From assembly GCA_023419055.1 (NCBI GenBank), contig JAEZYO010000015.1:1-15809 (forward strand): a stretch of 15,809 nt of DNA. The letters run 5' to 3'. Below the pieces are notes generated by a model. It worked only from the letters and a program-made list of their open reading frames with translations. It had not been told where the DNA came from and made no database searches. The translations under genes and the position numbers were made by a program. Source of the stretch: Pseudomonadota bacterium (GTDB lineage Bacteria; Myxococcota; Polyangia; Polyangiales; Polyangiaceae). Of the stretch, positions 7,299 to 13,258 are shown piece by piece (positions within the stretch are counted from its first letter, which is position 1; each line of letters starts with the position of its first letter).

Positions 7299-8216
7299 TC
7301 AGGACGAGTGCAGCGCGCCGGCTTCCAAGTAGATGAGCTTGATCTCCGGATGAGCGCGCCGAAGGCTGGCCTCGATCCGGGCCACGGCGCCCTTGATCTC
7401 GTCTCCGGAGAGGCCTGACCGGAAATCGACGTCGAGGTTGAGCAGGAGCTCGTCCGGTCCGAGCTGCATGGTCAGCGGCTTGCCGATGTGGGAGACGGCA
7501 CTATCGGCGCACGTCAGCTCCGTGATGCTTCGCAGGAGCTCGGGATCGCTGCTCTCTCCAATCAAGAGCGCTCGGCTCTCCATCGCGAGCAGGACCGCGA
7601 CCGTGCACAAGACCGCGCCGACTCCCAGAGAGGCCACGCCGTCGTAAGTCGCGTCCCCAGTCAGGTGTGAGGCCAGCACGCCCCCAAAAGCAAGGGCGAT
7701 ACCGAGCACAGCGGCCACGTCTTCACCGACCACCATGAAGACCGAAGGATCCTTGCTCCGGCGCACCGCGCCCCAGACAGAACCGCCACGATCGCGCTTT
7801 CGAAGCTGACGAATCGCCACGGCGAGGGAAGCGCTCTCGAACACCAGCGCCACGGCGAGCACGATGAACGTGACGGTCGGATCCTTCATCGGCTCCGGGT
7901 GGCGAAGGTGCACGAACCCCTCGTAGATGGACATGCCCCCGCCCACTCCGAAGAGGACGATCGCGACGATCAGGCTCCAGAAATAGAGCTCCTTTCCGTG
8001 CCCGTACGGGTGGCGCTCGTCCGGCGGTCGCTTGCTCAGCTTGAGGCCGAGCAGCAAAAGGAGCTGATTGCTCGAGTCCGCGGCGGAGTGGATGGCCTCC
8101 GAGATCATCGCGGAGCTGCCGCTCAGGCTGGCCGCGACGAACTTGGCCGCGGCGATGCCGAGGTTCGCGAGCAGCGCGCCGTAGACCGCGATCGGTCGAT
8201 GGGCTCGGGAGCGCAT
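7299..8216 (-). CDS. cation diffusion facilitator (CDF) transporter
   Basis: 305 residues, close to the family norm of about 300. The N-terminal membrane domain has about six TM segments. TM2 carries S-E-A-I-H43-S-A-A-D47-S-S-N-Q, the CDF metal-site pattern HxxxD, and the loop after it has the conserved H-P-Y-G-H-G-K-E. TM5 reads V-V-G-E165-D166-V-A-A-V, so the usual HxxxD of zinc CDFs such as YiiP lacks its His here; this resembles the ZNT9-like branch. The C-terminal about 85 residues form the cytoplasmic ferredoxin-like domain (L-N-L-D-V-D-F near 265). CDFs exchange Zn, Mn, Fe or similar ions for protons at the inner membrane. The start ATG is at 8216, divergent from ArsR. The substrate cannot be read from the sequence. 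Confidence 0.92.
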   Translation of the reverse strand: MRSRAHRPIAVYGALLANLGIAAAKFVAASLSGSSAMISEAIHSAADSSNQLLLLLGLKLSKRPPDERHPYGHGKELYFWSLIVAIVLFGVGGGMSIYEGFVHLRHPEPMKDPTVTFIVLAVALVFESASLAVAIRQLRKRDRGGSVWGAVRRSKDPSVFMVVGEDVAAVLGIALAFGGVLASHLTGDATYDGVASLGVGAVLCTVAVLLAMESRALLIGESSDPELLRSITELTCADSAVSHIGKPLTMQLGPDELLLNLDVDFRSGLSGDEIKGAVARIEASLRRAHPEIKLIYLEAGALHSS

Positions 8217-8284
8217 CGTTCAGGGGTCATGCACGCAGAGTGCCGCCCGTCGCCTCGGTTCTCCAAGAAACGCGTCGGAGATCG

Positions 8285-8319
8285 TTGACACGTCGGAACC
8301 TTCCGACATATTGTCCTCC
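8285..8319 (+). promoter_or_regulatory. promoter and operator of the arsR-type gene
   Basis: A perfect -35 TTGACA lies at 8285-8290, followed 16 bases later by a -10-like CATATT at 8307-8312, only 7 bases before the ATG at 8320. Between them sits the palindrome GTCGGAACCTTCCGAC (8292-8307), with 7-bp arms around CC. A dimeric repressor bound here would block RNA polymerase, as expected for ArsR autoregulation. No Shine-Dalgarno sequence precedes the ATG, so the mRNA is probably leaderless. Confidence 0.75.
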
Positions 8320-8634
8320 ATGTCCGAAGTCGATGTCTTTGCTGCCATAGCGAACCCGGTGCGGCGGGAAATCCTCGTGCATCTCCGCAAGGGGCCGCGC
8401 AAGGTGAGCGACCTCGCGAGCGAGTTCGCCGTCGGACGGCCCGCCGTGTCGGAGCACCTACAAGTGCTGCGGAGGGCCGAGCTGGTTCGTGAAGAGCCGC
8501 GAGGGCGAGAGCGTTACTACCACCTCGATCCGAGGCCCTTGGCGGAGGTCGAGAGCTGGCTCGACGTGTTCGAACGCTATTGGAAGCAGCGGCTCGGCGA
8601 TCTCCAACACCTACTCGACGAAGAGGAATCATGA
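8320..8634 (+). CDS. ArsR-family winged-helix repressor
   Basis: 104 residues from the ATG at 8320; a TTG at 8311 is in frame but lies on the promoter -10. The fold runs V-F-A-A-I-A-N-P-V-R-R-E-I-L (helix 1), V-S-D-L-A-S-E-F and the recognition helix V-G-R-P-A-V-S-E-H-L-Q-V-L-R-R-A, then the wing E-P-R-G-R-E-R-Y-Y-H-L. There is no Cys at all, so the thiolate metal sites of ArsR/SmtB/CadC sensors are absent and it is probably not a metal sensor. The C-terminal W-L-D-V-F-E-R-Y-W-K-Q-R-L is typical of ArsR proteins paired with SRPBCC genes. Its stop overlaps the next start by four bases (ATGA). It likely represses its own operon through the palindrome at 8292-8307 and may also affect the divergent CDF gene. 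Confidence 0.92.
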   Translation: MSEVDVFAAIANPVRREILVHLRKGPRKVSDLASEFAVGRPAVSEHLQVLRRAELVREEPRGRERYYHLDPRPLAEVESWLDVFERYWKQRLGDLQHLLDEEES

Positions 8635-9047
8635 ACGATCGTGACGACAGGAAGCGCGGGACGATTCGCCTCGAGCACGTCTACACCCACCCTCCCGCGC
8701 GTGTCTGGCGCGCGCTGACGGATCCCGAACGCGTGGCGCGCTGGTGGGCTCCGGGCGACATCCGGGCGGAGGTCGGGCACCGCTTCGAGATGGACATGGG
8801 TAAATGGGGGATGCAGCCGTGTGAGGTGCTCGCCGTCGAGCCCGAGCGCCTGTTCCGCTATCGGTTCGCGCAGCCGACGCTCGACACCATCATCACGTGG
8901 GAGCTCGCGCCCGAGGGCGGCGGCACGCGGCTCACGCTCACCCACGAGGGTTTCGATCTCGACTCGCCGGTGGGGCGGAGCGCCTACGAGGGCATGAAGC
9001 CCGGCTGGCCCGAGATTTTGCGCCGCATCGAGGGCACGCTCGATTGA
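8631..9047 (+). CDS. SRPBCC (AHSA1-like) domain protein
   Basis: 138 residues starting at the ATG that overlaps the arsR stop as ATGA. It is a single START-like domain: first strand I-R-L-E-H-V-Y-T-H-P-P-A-R-V-W-R-A-L-T-D-P-E-R-V-A-R-W-W (residues about 12-40), central strands through P-C-E-V-L-A-V-E-P and T-W-E-L-A-P-E-G-G-G-T-R-L-T-L-T, and the closing helix G-W-P-E-I-L-R-R-I. Such proteins bind hydrophobic ligands in a deep cavity. The group resembling Aha1's C-terminal domain is very commonly encoded with ArsR repressors, although the ligand is generally unknown. The tight overlap implies a two-gene operon under the upstream repressor. Confidence 0.9.
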   Translation: MNDRDDRKRGTIRLEHVYTHPPARVWRALTDPERVARWWAPGDIRAEVGHRFEMDMGKWGMQPCEVLAVEPERLFRYRFAQPTLDTIITWELAPEGGGTRLTLTHEGFDLDSPVGRSAYEGMKPGWPEILRRIEGTLD

Positions 9048-9059
9048 GCGCAAGGCTCG

Positions 9060-9788
9060 TCAGAGGATCTTGGGGAAGCTCAGGAGCAAGCCCATCACGG
9101 CGAGGAGGATGATCCCGGCGACCGCGTTCATGAAGATGCGGGTGGACCTCGCGTCGATCTTCGTGCTGACGCCGGCGAAAAACAGCGCCGTCGCCAAGAT
9201 CACGGTGGTGGAGACGTAGCGGTCGGAACGGATGTTGGCCTCGAGCCCTGCGGCCACTTCCTCCTCGGCGGCCTGGCTCAAGCGCTCCGCCTTCTTGCGG
9301 CTCTCGAGCTGATACTCCGGCATCTCGAAGGGAGTGGTCGGCGCGTTCGGATTGCTGAACGGTCGCGTCGCGAGCCAGGCGTCGACGGCCGGCCGGAACT
9401 CGCGCCGGAAGCGCGCGTACATGAACCCCGAATGCTTCGAGCGGTCAGGTCGATAGGTGTCGCTCTGCGCGTCCGCGGGAGCCTTCGCTCGTTCGTCGTT
9501 GACCGCCTCGAACCAGCCCGAAAAGAGCGCCGAGTCGAGCGCCAGCTGTTGCTCGGCTTTGGTGGACGCTTCGGTCGCCTGGGTGCGCGCCGCGGCCGCG
9601 CGACTGAACTCGATGGTCTGCAGGCTGCTCCACCTCGAAGCTTGGAACGCCGCCCACGCGGTGAGCGTACCGCCGAGCGCCAGGATGAGCGCCGAGTAGA
9701 GCTCGAGGCGCTTCATGGTCAGCCGCGGAAAGAGCTGGGGCGGGCGTTTCAACGGGGCCGAACCCGTGTCCGAGAGCGTGCTGGTCAC
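9060..9788 (-). CDS. membrane protein of unknown function, three TM segments
   Basis: 242 residues if translated from the GTG at 9788; an internal ATG at 9716 (M25-K-R-L-E-L) is also possible and would start just before TM1. TM1 spans about 31-50, an Ala/Glu/Gln-rich helical, possibly coiled-coil segment follows at about 56-90, then a polar region with many Arg and Pro (100-160), a second charged helix (160-185) and a TM pair at about 192-208 and 217-237 near the end. This layout resembles a class of bacterial membrane proteins with an N-terminal TM, a soluble middle and a C-terminal TM hairpin, but I cannot name the family. It ends 12 bp after the convergent SRPBCC gene and is divergent from the MNIO gene across 150 bp. 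Confidence 0.75.
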   Translation of the reverse strand: MTSTLSDTGSAPLKRPPQLFPRLTMKRLELYSALILALGGTLTAWAAFQASRWSSLQTIEFSRAAAARTQATEASTKAEQQLALDSALFSGWFEAVNDERAKAPADAQSDTYRPDRSKHSGFMYARFRREFRPAVDAWLATRPFSNPNAPTTPFEMPEYQLESRKKAERLSQAAEEEVAAGLEANIRSDRYVSTTVILATALFFAGVSTKIDARSTRIFMNAVAGIILLAVMGLLLSFPKIL

Positions 9789-9867
9789 GCTCGGGAACGC
9801 GGCAAGCGGTGTGCCCGCACTGGGGCGAGGCCAGGTTGCCCCGAAGCTGCGGGACAGAGGGGCCCCA

Positions 9868-9884
9868 CGCCGCGCGACGCGGCG
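9868..9884. repeat. inverted repeat CGCCGCG-cga-CGCGGCG
   Basis: A perfect 7-bp stem with a 3-base loop lies in the 150-bp divergent region before the MNIO gene. It has no T-run. It could be an operator, an RNA hairpin on the reverse-strand leader, or a chance feature of GC-rich DNA. Confidence 0.35.
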
Positions 9885-9926
9885 AAAGCGTCAACCTCCG
9901 AGCGGGCTCGCCACGCGGTCTCGTTC

Positions 9927-9932
9927 TACAAT
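9927..9932 (+). promoter_or_regulatory. -10-like TACAAT next to the MNIO start
   Basis: TACAAT matches five of six consensus -10 bases and ends 6 bases before the ATG at 9939, which has no Shine-Dalgarno sequence. The spacing predicts transcription starting at or near the start codon, giving a leaderless mRNA. No good -35 was found, so an activator or alternative sigma factor may be needed. Confidence 0.45.
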
Positions 9933-9938
9933 CGCCGC

Positions 9939-10763
9939 ATGTCGGCGCTCGGCGAGATCCCGCGTGACGCGCTCGGGCTCGGGCTGCGCGTGGCGCACTA
10001 TCCGTACCTGTTCGAGCACTGGCCCGAGATCGATTATTTGGAGATCATCAGCGAGAACTTCTTGGGCGACGCGCTCCCGCCGCGCCGAAAGCTCGATCGG
10101 CTGAAGGAGCGCTACCCCATCGTTCTTCACGGCGTCGGCCTCAACATCCTCGGGCCCGCCCCGCCCGATCCCGCCTACCTCGATCGACTCTGCCGCCTCG
10201 CGGATTCAGTGAACGCGCCGTTCGTCACGGACCACCTATGTTGGTCGGGTGCGCACGGCGTCAGCCACCACGACCTCTTGCCGGCGCCCTACGTGCCAGA
10301 GCTGGTCGATCTGGTCGCGGAGCGCGCGGCGCTCGTGCAAAGAGCGCTGGGTCGGCCCTTCGGGCTCGAGAACCTCTCGAGCTATGTCGAGTTCGAGCAG
10401 TCGACGATGACGGAGTGGGACTTCTACGCCCAGGTGGTGAAGGAGGCCGGCTGCCACTTCATGCTCGACATCAACAACGTCTACGTGTCGAGTCAAAATC
10501 ACGGCTTTCCTCCGGAAGAGTACCTCGCGGCCATCGACTTCTCGCGCGTGCTCCAGGTTCATATCGCCGGGCACACGCGCGAACCGAGCGGCACGATCAT
10601 CGACACGCACGACCACCCCGTCGCGGACGCGGTCTGGAAGCTCTACGCCGAGACCTTTCGCGCAACCGGCCCCTTCCCCACCTTGCTCGAGTGGGACGAT
10701 CGCATCCCACCACTACCCGCGGTGCTCGACGAGCTCGCCCGAGCCGGGCAGTGTCGAGCGTGA
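9939..10763 (+). CDS. bufB: MNIO-family multinuclear non-heme iron oxidase (DUF692), RiPP-modifying
   Basis: 274 residues, the usual length of DUF692 proteins, starting at the ATG after a -10-like TACAAT. The TIM-barrel metal-site segments are all present in order: L-H64-G-V-G-L-N-I, V-T-D98-H99-L-C-W, G-L-E144-N, M-L-D177-I-N-N180-V-Y-V-S, N-H188-G, V-H208-I-A-G-H212, I-D222-T-H224-D-H226 and L-L-E251-W-D-D. The superfamily (MbnB, TglH, HvfB, BufB) uses two or three iron ions and O2 to convert peptide Cys or Asx residues, for example to oxazolone/thioamide or thiooxazole groups, mostly in copper-related peptides. The next gene is its DUF2063 partner, overlapping by four bases, and a Cys-rich candidate substrate follows. 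The bufB label denotes the family; the modification made here is unknown. Confidence 0.93.
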   Translation: MSALGEIPRDALGLGLRVAHYPYLFEHWPEIDYLEIISENFLGDALPPRRKLDRLKERYPIVLHGVGLNILGPAPPDPAYLDRLCRLADSVNAPFVTDHLCWSGAHGVSHHDLLPAPYVPELVDLVAERAALVQRALGRPFGLENLSSYVEFEQSTMTEWDFYAQVVKEAGCHFMLDINNVYVSSQNHGFPPEEYLAAIDFSRVLQVHIAGHTREPSGTIIDTHDHPVADAVWKLYAETFRATGPFPTLLEWDDRIPPLPAVLDELARAGQCRA

Positions 10764-11656
10764 ACGGCCGCGGCTCGCCAGCCTGGCTCGTCGAGCTAGA
10801 AGAGCGCTTCGGTCGAATGCTGCGCACGCCGCTCGACTCGAGCAGTGGCACCTTCCGCGCGCGCCACGACGCCTATGATCCCGAGCTCGTGAACGCTGTC
10901 TCGCCGGGACCTCGCGGCTCTGCCCGCGAGCGGCTGGCGGTCTACCAGCGACAATACTGGTTTCGCCTGTTCACGGTGCTCCAGGGCGCTTACCCGCTCA
11001 CGTCGCGGCTGCTCGGGCTCTTCCGCTTCAACGAGCACGCAGTGAGGTTTTTGACCGAACATCCACCCCAAGGGTGGGATCTGGACCAGGTCGCGGACGG
11101 TTTCGACGCCTTCTTGGCACGCGAGCTCGCGGGTTCGGAGACGGTCGCGCCCCTTCCGCCCGCTGCTCCGCTCGCGACCGAGGCGCTGCTCGAGGCGAGC
11201 CGCATCGACGCGGCGTTTCACCGCGTCTTCCGCGCTCCCGAGGCGAGGCCTTACCAGCCGAGCGCCGCGGACGCCGCGCACTTGCTCGACGGTAGGCTGT
11301 TGCTGTCGCCGGCCGCCGCGCTGCTGGTCGAGCACTGGCCACTCTGCGCGACGCGCGCGGGGGCGCTCGAAAAGTCGGGGGAGAGCGCGCTGGAGCTGCC
11401 GCCGCGGCTCGATGAACCGCTCCATTTCGTGCTGCGGCGCCGGGACCTCGCGCTCTGGCTCTCACCGTTGGAAGCGCGGGAAGCCGAGCTCCTCGACTTG
11501 CTCACCCGGTACCCGGTGGGCGAGGCGCTCGCTCTCCTCGAAGAGGGCTGCGCCACGGACGAAGAACGAAGCGCCCTGCCCGCGCGAGCTCGGCGCTGGC
11601 TCGCGCGCAGCGTGGAGCTTGGGCTCTGGGTCGGGCTCTCACAAGCGCCCGAGTGA
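10760..11656 (+). CDS. bufC: DUF2063-family MNIO partner protein (BufC-type)
   Basis: 298 residues from the GTG whose GTGA overlaps the MNIO stop; a GTG at 10751 is the alternative. The N-terminal DUF2063 domain is clear: E-R-L-A-V-Y-Q-R-Q-Y-W-F-R-L-F, then L-Q-G-A-Y-P-L-T-S-R-L-L-G, H-P-P-Q-G-W-D-L-D-Q-V-A-D-G-F-D-A-F-L and the helix A-L-L-E-A-S-R-I-D-A-A-F. The C-terminal half is alpha/beta and Leu-rich, ending E-L-G-L-W-V-G-L. Although annotated as a DNA-binding-domain protein in databases, this family is encoded with MNIO enzymes and is thought to recognise the precursor's leader and present it to the oxidase, as MbnC and TglI do for theirs. It is probably co-transcribed with the MNIO gene, and the candidate precursor begins 48 bp downstream. 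Confidence 0.9.
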   Translation: MNGRGSPAWLVELEERFGRMLRTPLDSSSGTFRARHDAYDPELVNAVSPGPRGSARERLAVYQRQYWFRLFTVLQGAYPLTSRLLGLFRFNEHAVRFLTEHPPQGWDLDQVADGFDAFLARELAGSETVAPLPPAAPLATEALLEASRIDAAFHRVFRAPEARPYQPSAADAAHLLDGRLLLSPAAALLVEHWPLCATRAGALEKSGESALELPPRLDEPLHFVLRRRDLALWLSPLEAREAELLDLLTRYPVGEALALLEEGCATDEERSALPARARRWLARSVELGLWVGLSQAPE

Positions 11657-11704
11657 AAAAGCGGAAGCGTCCCGGGATTTCTCGACTAGCCTTCACCGCG
11701 ACTC

Positions 11705-12049
11705 ATGACGCGACCCACCCCATCGTCGAAGACGCCGAGAGCGAGCCGGAAACTGATGAGCGCCGCCCTGGTAGGGCTGCTCGGCGTGCCCCTTTCAGCA
11801 TGTGGCGGTGAAGACGCGCAGGCGGATGAGCCCGCCATCACGTCCTCGCGCGTCGTCCCCGGCCTCACGCTCGAAGCGTTCACCGCCCAGTGTGACGAAC
11901 GCCACGGCACCGTCGAGATCATCCCGCACTGCGGTGGAGTGAACACGTGCCGGGGCATGTCGTACGACACCGAGACCGAAGTCTTGACCGAGCACACCTG
12001 CAAGGGGCTCAACACTTGCGGCGGCTTCAGCTGCGTCGTGCCCGGCTAG
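11705..12049 (+). CDS. Cys-rich lipoprotein, candidate MNIO substrate (RiPP precursor)
   Basis: 114 residues. An Arg/Lys-rich n-region (residues 3-16), hydrophobic core 19-30 and lipobox L-S-A-C33-G-G predict export and lipidation at Cys33. The ATG at 11705 is preferred over Met18 because it supplies the basic n-region. After an acidic linker, Cys63 is followed by two copies of a motif, C76-G-G-V-N-T-C82-R-G-M-S86 and C99-K-G-L-N-T-C105-G-G-F-S109-C110, 23 residues apart and each preceded by His (75 and 97). T-C-K-G-x-N-x-C repeats recur in small proteins encoded with DUF692 enzymes. The gene is third in the MNIO-DUF2063 operon, so this is the likely modified peptide, perhaps a copper-binding one. 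The Cys motif is C-terminal, as in bufferins and HvfA, with the lipoprotein signal doubling as leader. Neither modification nor metal has been shown. Confidence 0.75.
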   Translation: MTRPTPSSKTPRASRKLMSAALVGLLGVPLSACGGEDAQADEPAITSSRVVPGLTLEAFTAQCDERHGTVEIIPHCGGVNTCRGMSYDTETEVLTEHTCKGLNTCGGFSCVVPG

Positions 12050-12061
12050 CCGGCAAGAGCT

Positions 12062-13258
12062 TCAGTCTTCCCTCTCGCTGAACGGGTCTGCGAAGTCGGG
12101 GTTTTCGACGAAGCCCCGATCGGTGAGCGACTCGAGGAAGGCGACTACATCGTCGATCTCCTCGTCGGTCGCCACGAAGCCTCGAACCAGGCCGGACTTG
12201 AGCGGGCTCTTGCGGCCGTCACCGGCGGCCGGCCCTTCTTTCGTGACGGTGCCGCCGGCGGCGTAGTGGAGCACCACGTCGCGGAGCGTCGCGATGCTGC
12301 CGTCGTGCATGTACGGCGCCGTGAGCGCCACGTTGCGCAGGCTCTGCGGGCGAAAGAGGCCGCGATCGTCGGGATCGAGCGTGAGCTCGTAGAGCCCCTG
12401 ATCCTGAGCGGGGTAGCTGCCCTCACCGTCGACGTCGTAAAGCCCATTGTTGAAGAAGGGGTAGCGAACGGCGCCCTCCTTCGTGTTCGCGTCGCGGTAG
12501 GAGATGGTCGAGTTCGTGCCAGAGTGGCAATGAAAGCACTCGAAGCGTTCGCCGTTGAAGAGCGCGAGGCCGCGGCGCTGTTGCTCGGTCAGCGCGGACT
12601 TGTCGCCCGCGACGTAGCGATCGTAGGGGCTGTCGGCGCTGAGCAGGGTGCGGCAGAAGGTCGCGAGCGAAAAGACGATCTTCTCCACGGTGGCGCCGCT
12701 CTCGCTGTCCGGGAAGGCCTGGGCGAAGAGCGCGGCGTACTCCTCGTCCGCGTCGAAGCGCGCAAGGACTTCGTCCACCTTGCCGTCGGTGACGCCGAGC
12801 TCCACCGGCTGATCACCGCGGATCGGTACCGGCAGCTGATCCTCGAGCTCGAGCAAGCCGTGGTTGGCCCAGGTCAGGGTCGAGAAATACGCCACGTTGG
12901 CGAGCCCCGGGCTGTTGCGTACCAGCACGTCTCCGGTCGAACCGGACGGCGTCTTCAGGCCATCGCTGAAGGCGAGGCTCTGCACGTGGCACGTCTCGCA
13001 CGACTGCGTCTCGTTCCCCGAGAGTCGCTTGTCGTAAAAGAGCCGGCGCCCGAGCTCGATCTTCTCGCGGCTCGGCGGGTTGTAGGACGGGATCGCGGGC
13101 AGCTCGAGCGCGTCCGGTACCCGCAGCAACTCGCGAAGCTCCGCCCGGTCCGGCCCCCCCGAGCCTCCGGACGGCACAGACTCCGGGTCCGAAGCGCACG
13201 CGAGCCCCAGGCTCGGCGCCAGGAGGAGGAGACTGACCTGCGGGCGCAGCGTCGACAT
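12062..13258 (-). CDS. mbnH: MbnH-like diheme cytochrome c peroxidase/MauG family (MXAN_0977 type)
   Basis: 398 residues starting at the ATG that overlaps the mbnP stop by one base (TGATG on the reverse strand). It has an export signal with a possible, imperfect lipidation Cys at 21. Two c-type heme sites are visible: C87-E-T-C90-H91 followed by L-A-F-S-D-G, and C241-F-H-C244-H245. The distal segment A-P-Y316-M317-H-D-G-S lies near residue 316; Tyr or Met here could ligate the high-potential heme. In methanobactin operons MbnH is a MauG relative that oxidises a Trp of MbnP to kynurenine. The gene order mbnP then mbnH, tightly coupled, matches that partnership. It converges on the Cys-rich precursor gene with only 12 bp between stops and no terminator visible. 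Confidence 0.92.
   Translation of the reverse strand: MSTLRPQVSLLLLAPSLGLACASDPESVPSGGSGGPDRAELRELLRVPDALELPAIPSYNPPSREKIELGRRLFYDKRLSGNETQSCETCHVQSLAFSDGLKTPSGSTGDVLVRNSPGLANVAYFSTLTWANHGLLELEDQLPVPIRGDQPVELGVTDGKVDEVLARFDADEEYAALFAQAFPDSESGATVEKIVFSLATFCRTLLSADSPYDRYVAGDKSALTEQQRRGLALFNGERFECFHCHSGTNSTISYRDANTKEGAVRYPFFNNGLYDVDGEGSYPAQDQGLYELTLDPDDRGLFRPQSLRNVALTAPYMHDGSIATLRDVVLHYAAGGTVTKEGPAAGDGRKSPLKSGLVRGFVATDEEIDDVVAFLESLTDRGFVENPDFADPFSERED

Noticed and set aside
8320..8634. ArsR protein as an arsenic or zinc sensor
   Set aside because: There is no Cys in the protein and no recognisable helix-5 His cluster; pairing with an SRPBCC gene points to a different inducer.
11705..12049. Cys-rich lipoprotein as a methanobactin precursor (MbnA)
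   Set aside because: MbnA is a short peptide of about 30 residues with two C-x-x-S/T-like core sites and no Sec signal. This protein is 114 residues, exported and lipidated.
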